A stretch of 6,072 nucleotides of DNA. Origin: Puniceicoccales bacterium (GTDB lineage Bacteria > Verrucomicrobiota > Verrucomicrobiia > Opitutales > JAIRKQ01). The notes beneath the pieces were generated by a model. It saw only the letters and a program-made list of their open reading frames with translations, was not told the origin of the DNA and ran no database searches. Made by a program: the position numbers and the translations under genes. Below are positions 6,064-6,072 of this stretch, in pieces (positions within the stretch are counted from its first letter, which is position 1; every line of letters begins with the position of its first letter). The stretch is from the NCBI GenBank assembly GCA_031281895.1, contig JAITET010000052.1:1-6072 (forward strand), read 5' to 3'.

Positions 6064-6072
6064 AAAGGAAAG
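6064..6072 (+). promoter_or_regulatory. Shine-Dalgarno-like sequence at the window edge
   Basis: The window ends in a purine-rich aaaggaaag stretch behind an A-run. This suggests a + strand gene starting a few bases past the right edge, which would make 5797-6072 its 5' untranslated leader. The gene itself is not visible. Confidence 0.35.

Noticed and set aside
1..6072. CRISPR array, prophage or transposase genes
   Set aside because: There is no regular repeat-spacer pattern and no transposase, integrase or phage-like protein in any frame.

Overview
The window is AT-rich bacterial DNA with all convincing genes on the + strand: three complete genes, the 3' end of a fourth, and a long gene-free, structured tract at the right end. 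The first gene is a GspF/PilC-type inner-membrane platform protein of a type II secretion or type IV pilus machine, which points to a Gram-negative-type envelope. Nothing here fixes the lineage. A PVC-type bacterium (Verrucomicrobiota and relatives) is a guess from style only.

Layout: (1) 1-342, C-terminal end of the secretion platform protein. (2) 369-2825, a large cytoplasmic GH13 enzyme of the pullulanase/isoamylase/GlgX type with a complete catalytic set and an unassigned N-terminal part of about 230 residues. (3) 2880-4262, a CDP-glycerol/CDP-ribitol-type polyol-phosphate transferase (TagB/TagF superfamily) whose start is uncertain. (4) 4259-5608, overlapping the previous gene by ATGA, a fusion of an IspD/TarI-type cytidylyltransferase and a short-chain dehydrogenase, the same architecture as the Haemophilus CDP-ribitol synthase Bcs1. 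(5) 5609-6072, no convincing gene. It holds A-tract DNA, a possible promoter, an A/C-rich segment, several hairpins, one terminator-like hairpin and a long-range complementary pair. It ends in a purine-rich Shine-Dalgarno-like sequence, suggesting a gene starting just past the right edge.

Genes 3 and 4 form an obvious functional pair. The fusion protein would reduce a pentulose phosphate to a pentitol phosphate and activate it with CTP. The transferase would then move the polyol phosphate onto a glycan or polymer, giving a teichoic-acid-like or phosphoribitol-decorated surface molecule. The GH13 gene and the secretion gene have no evident link to that job. The most unusual part is the right-hand leader-like tract, where the loop of one hairpin is complementary to a segment about 170 nt downstream, so two mutually exclusive RNA folds are possible.
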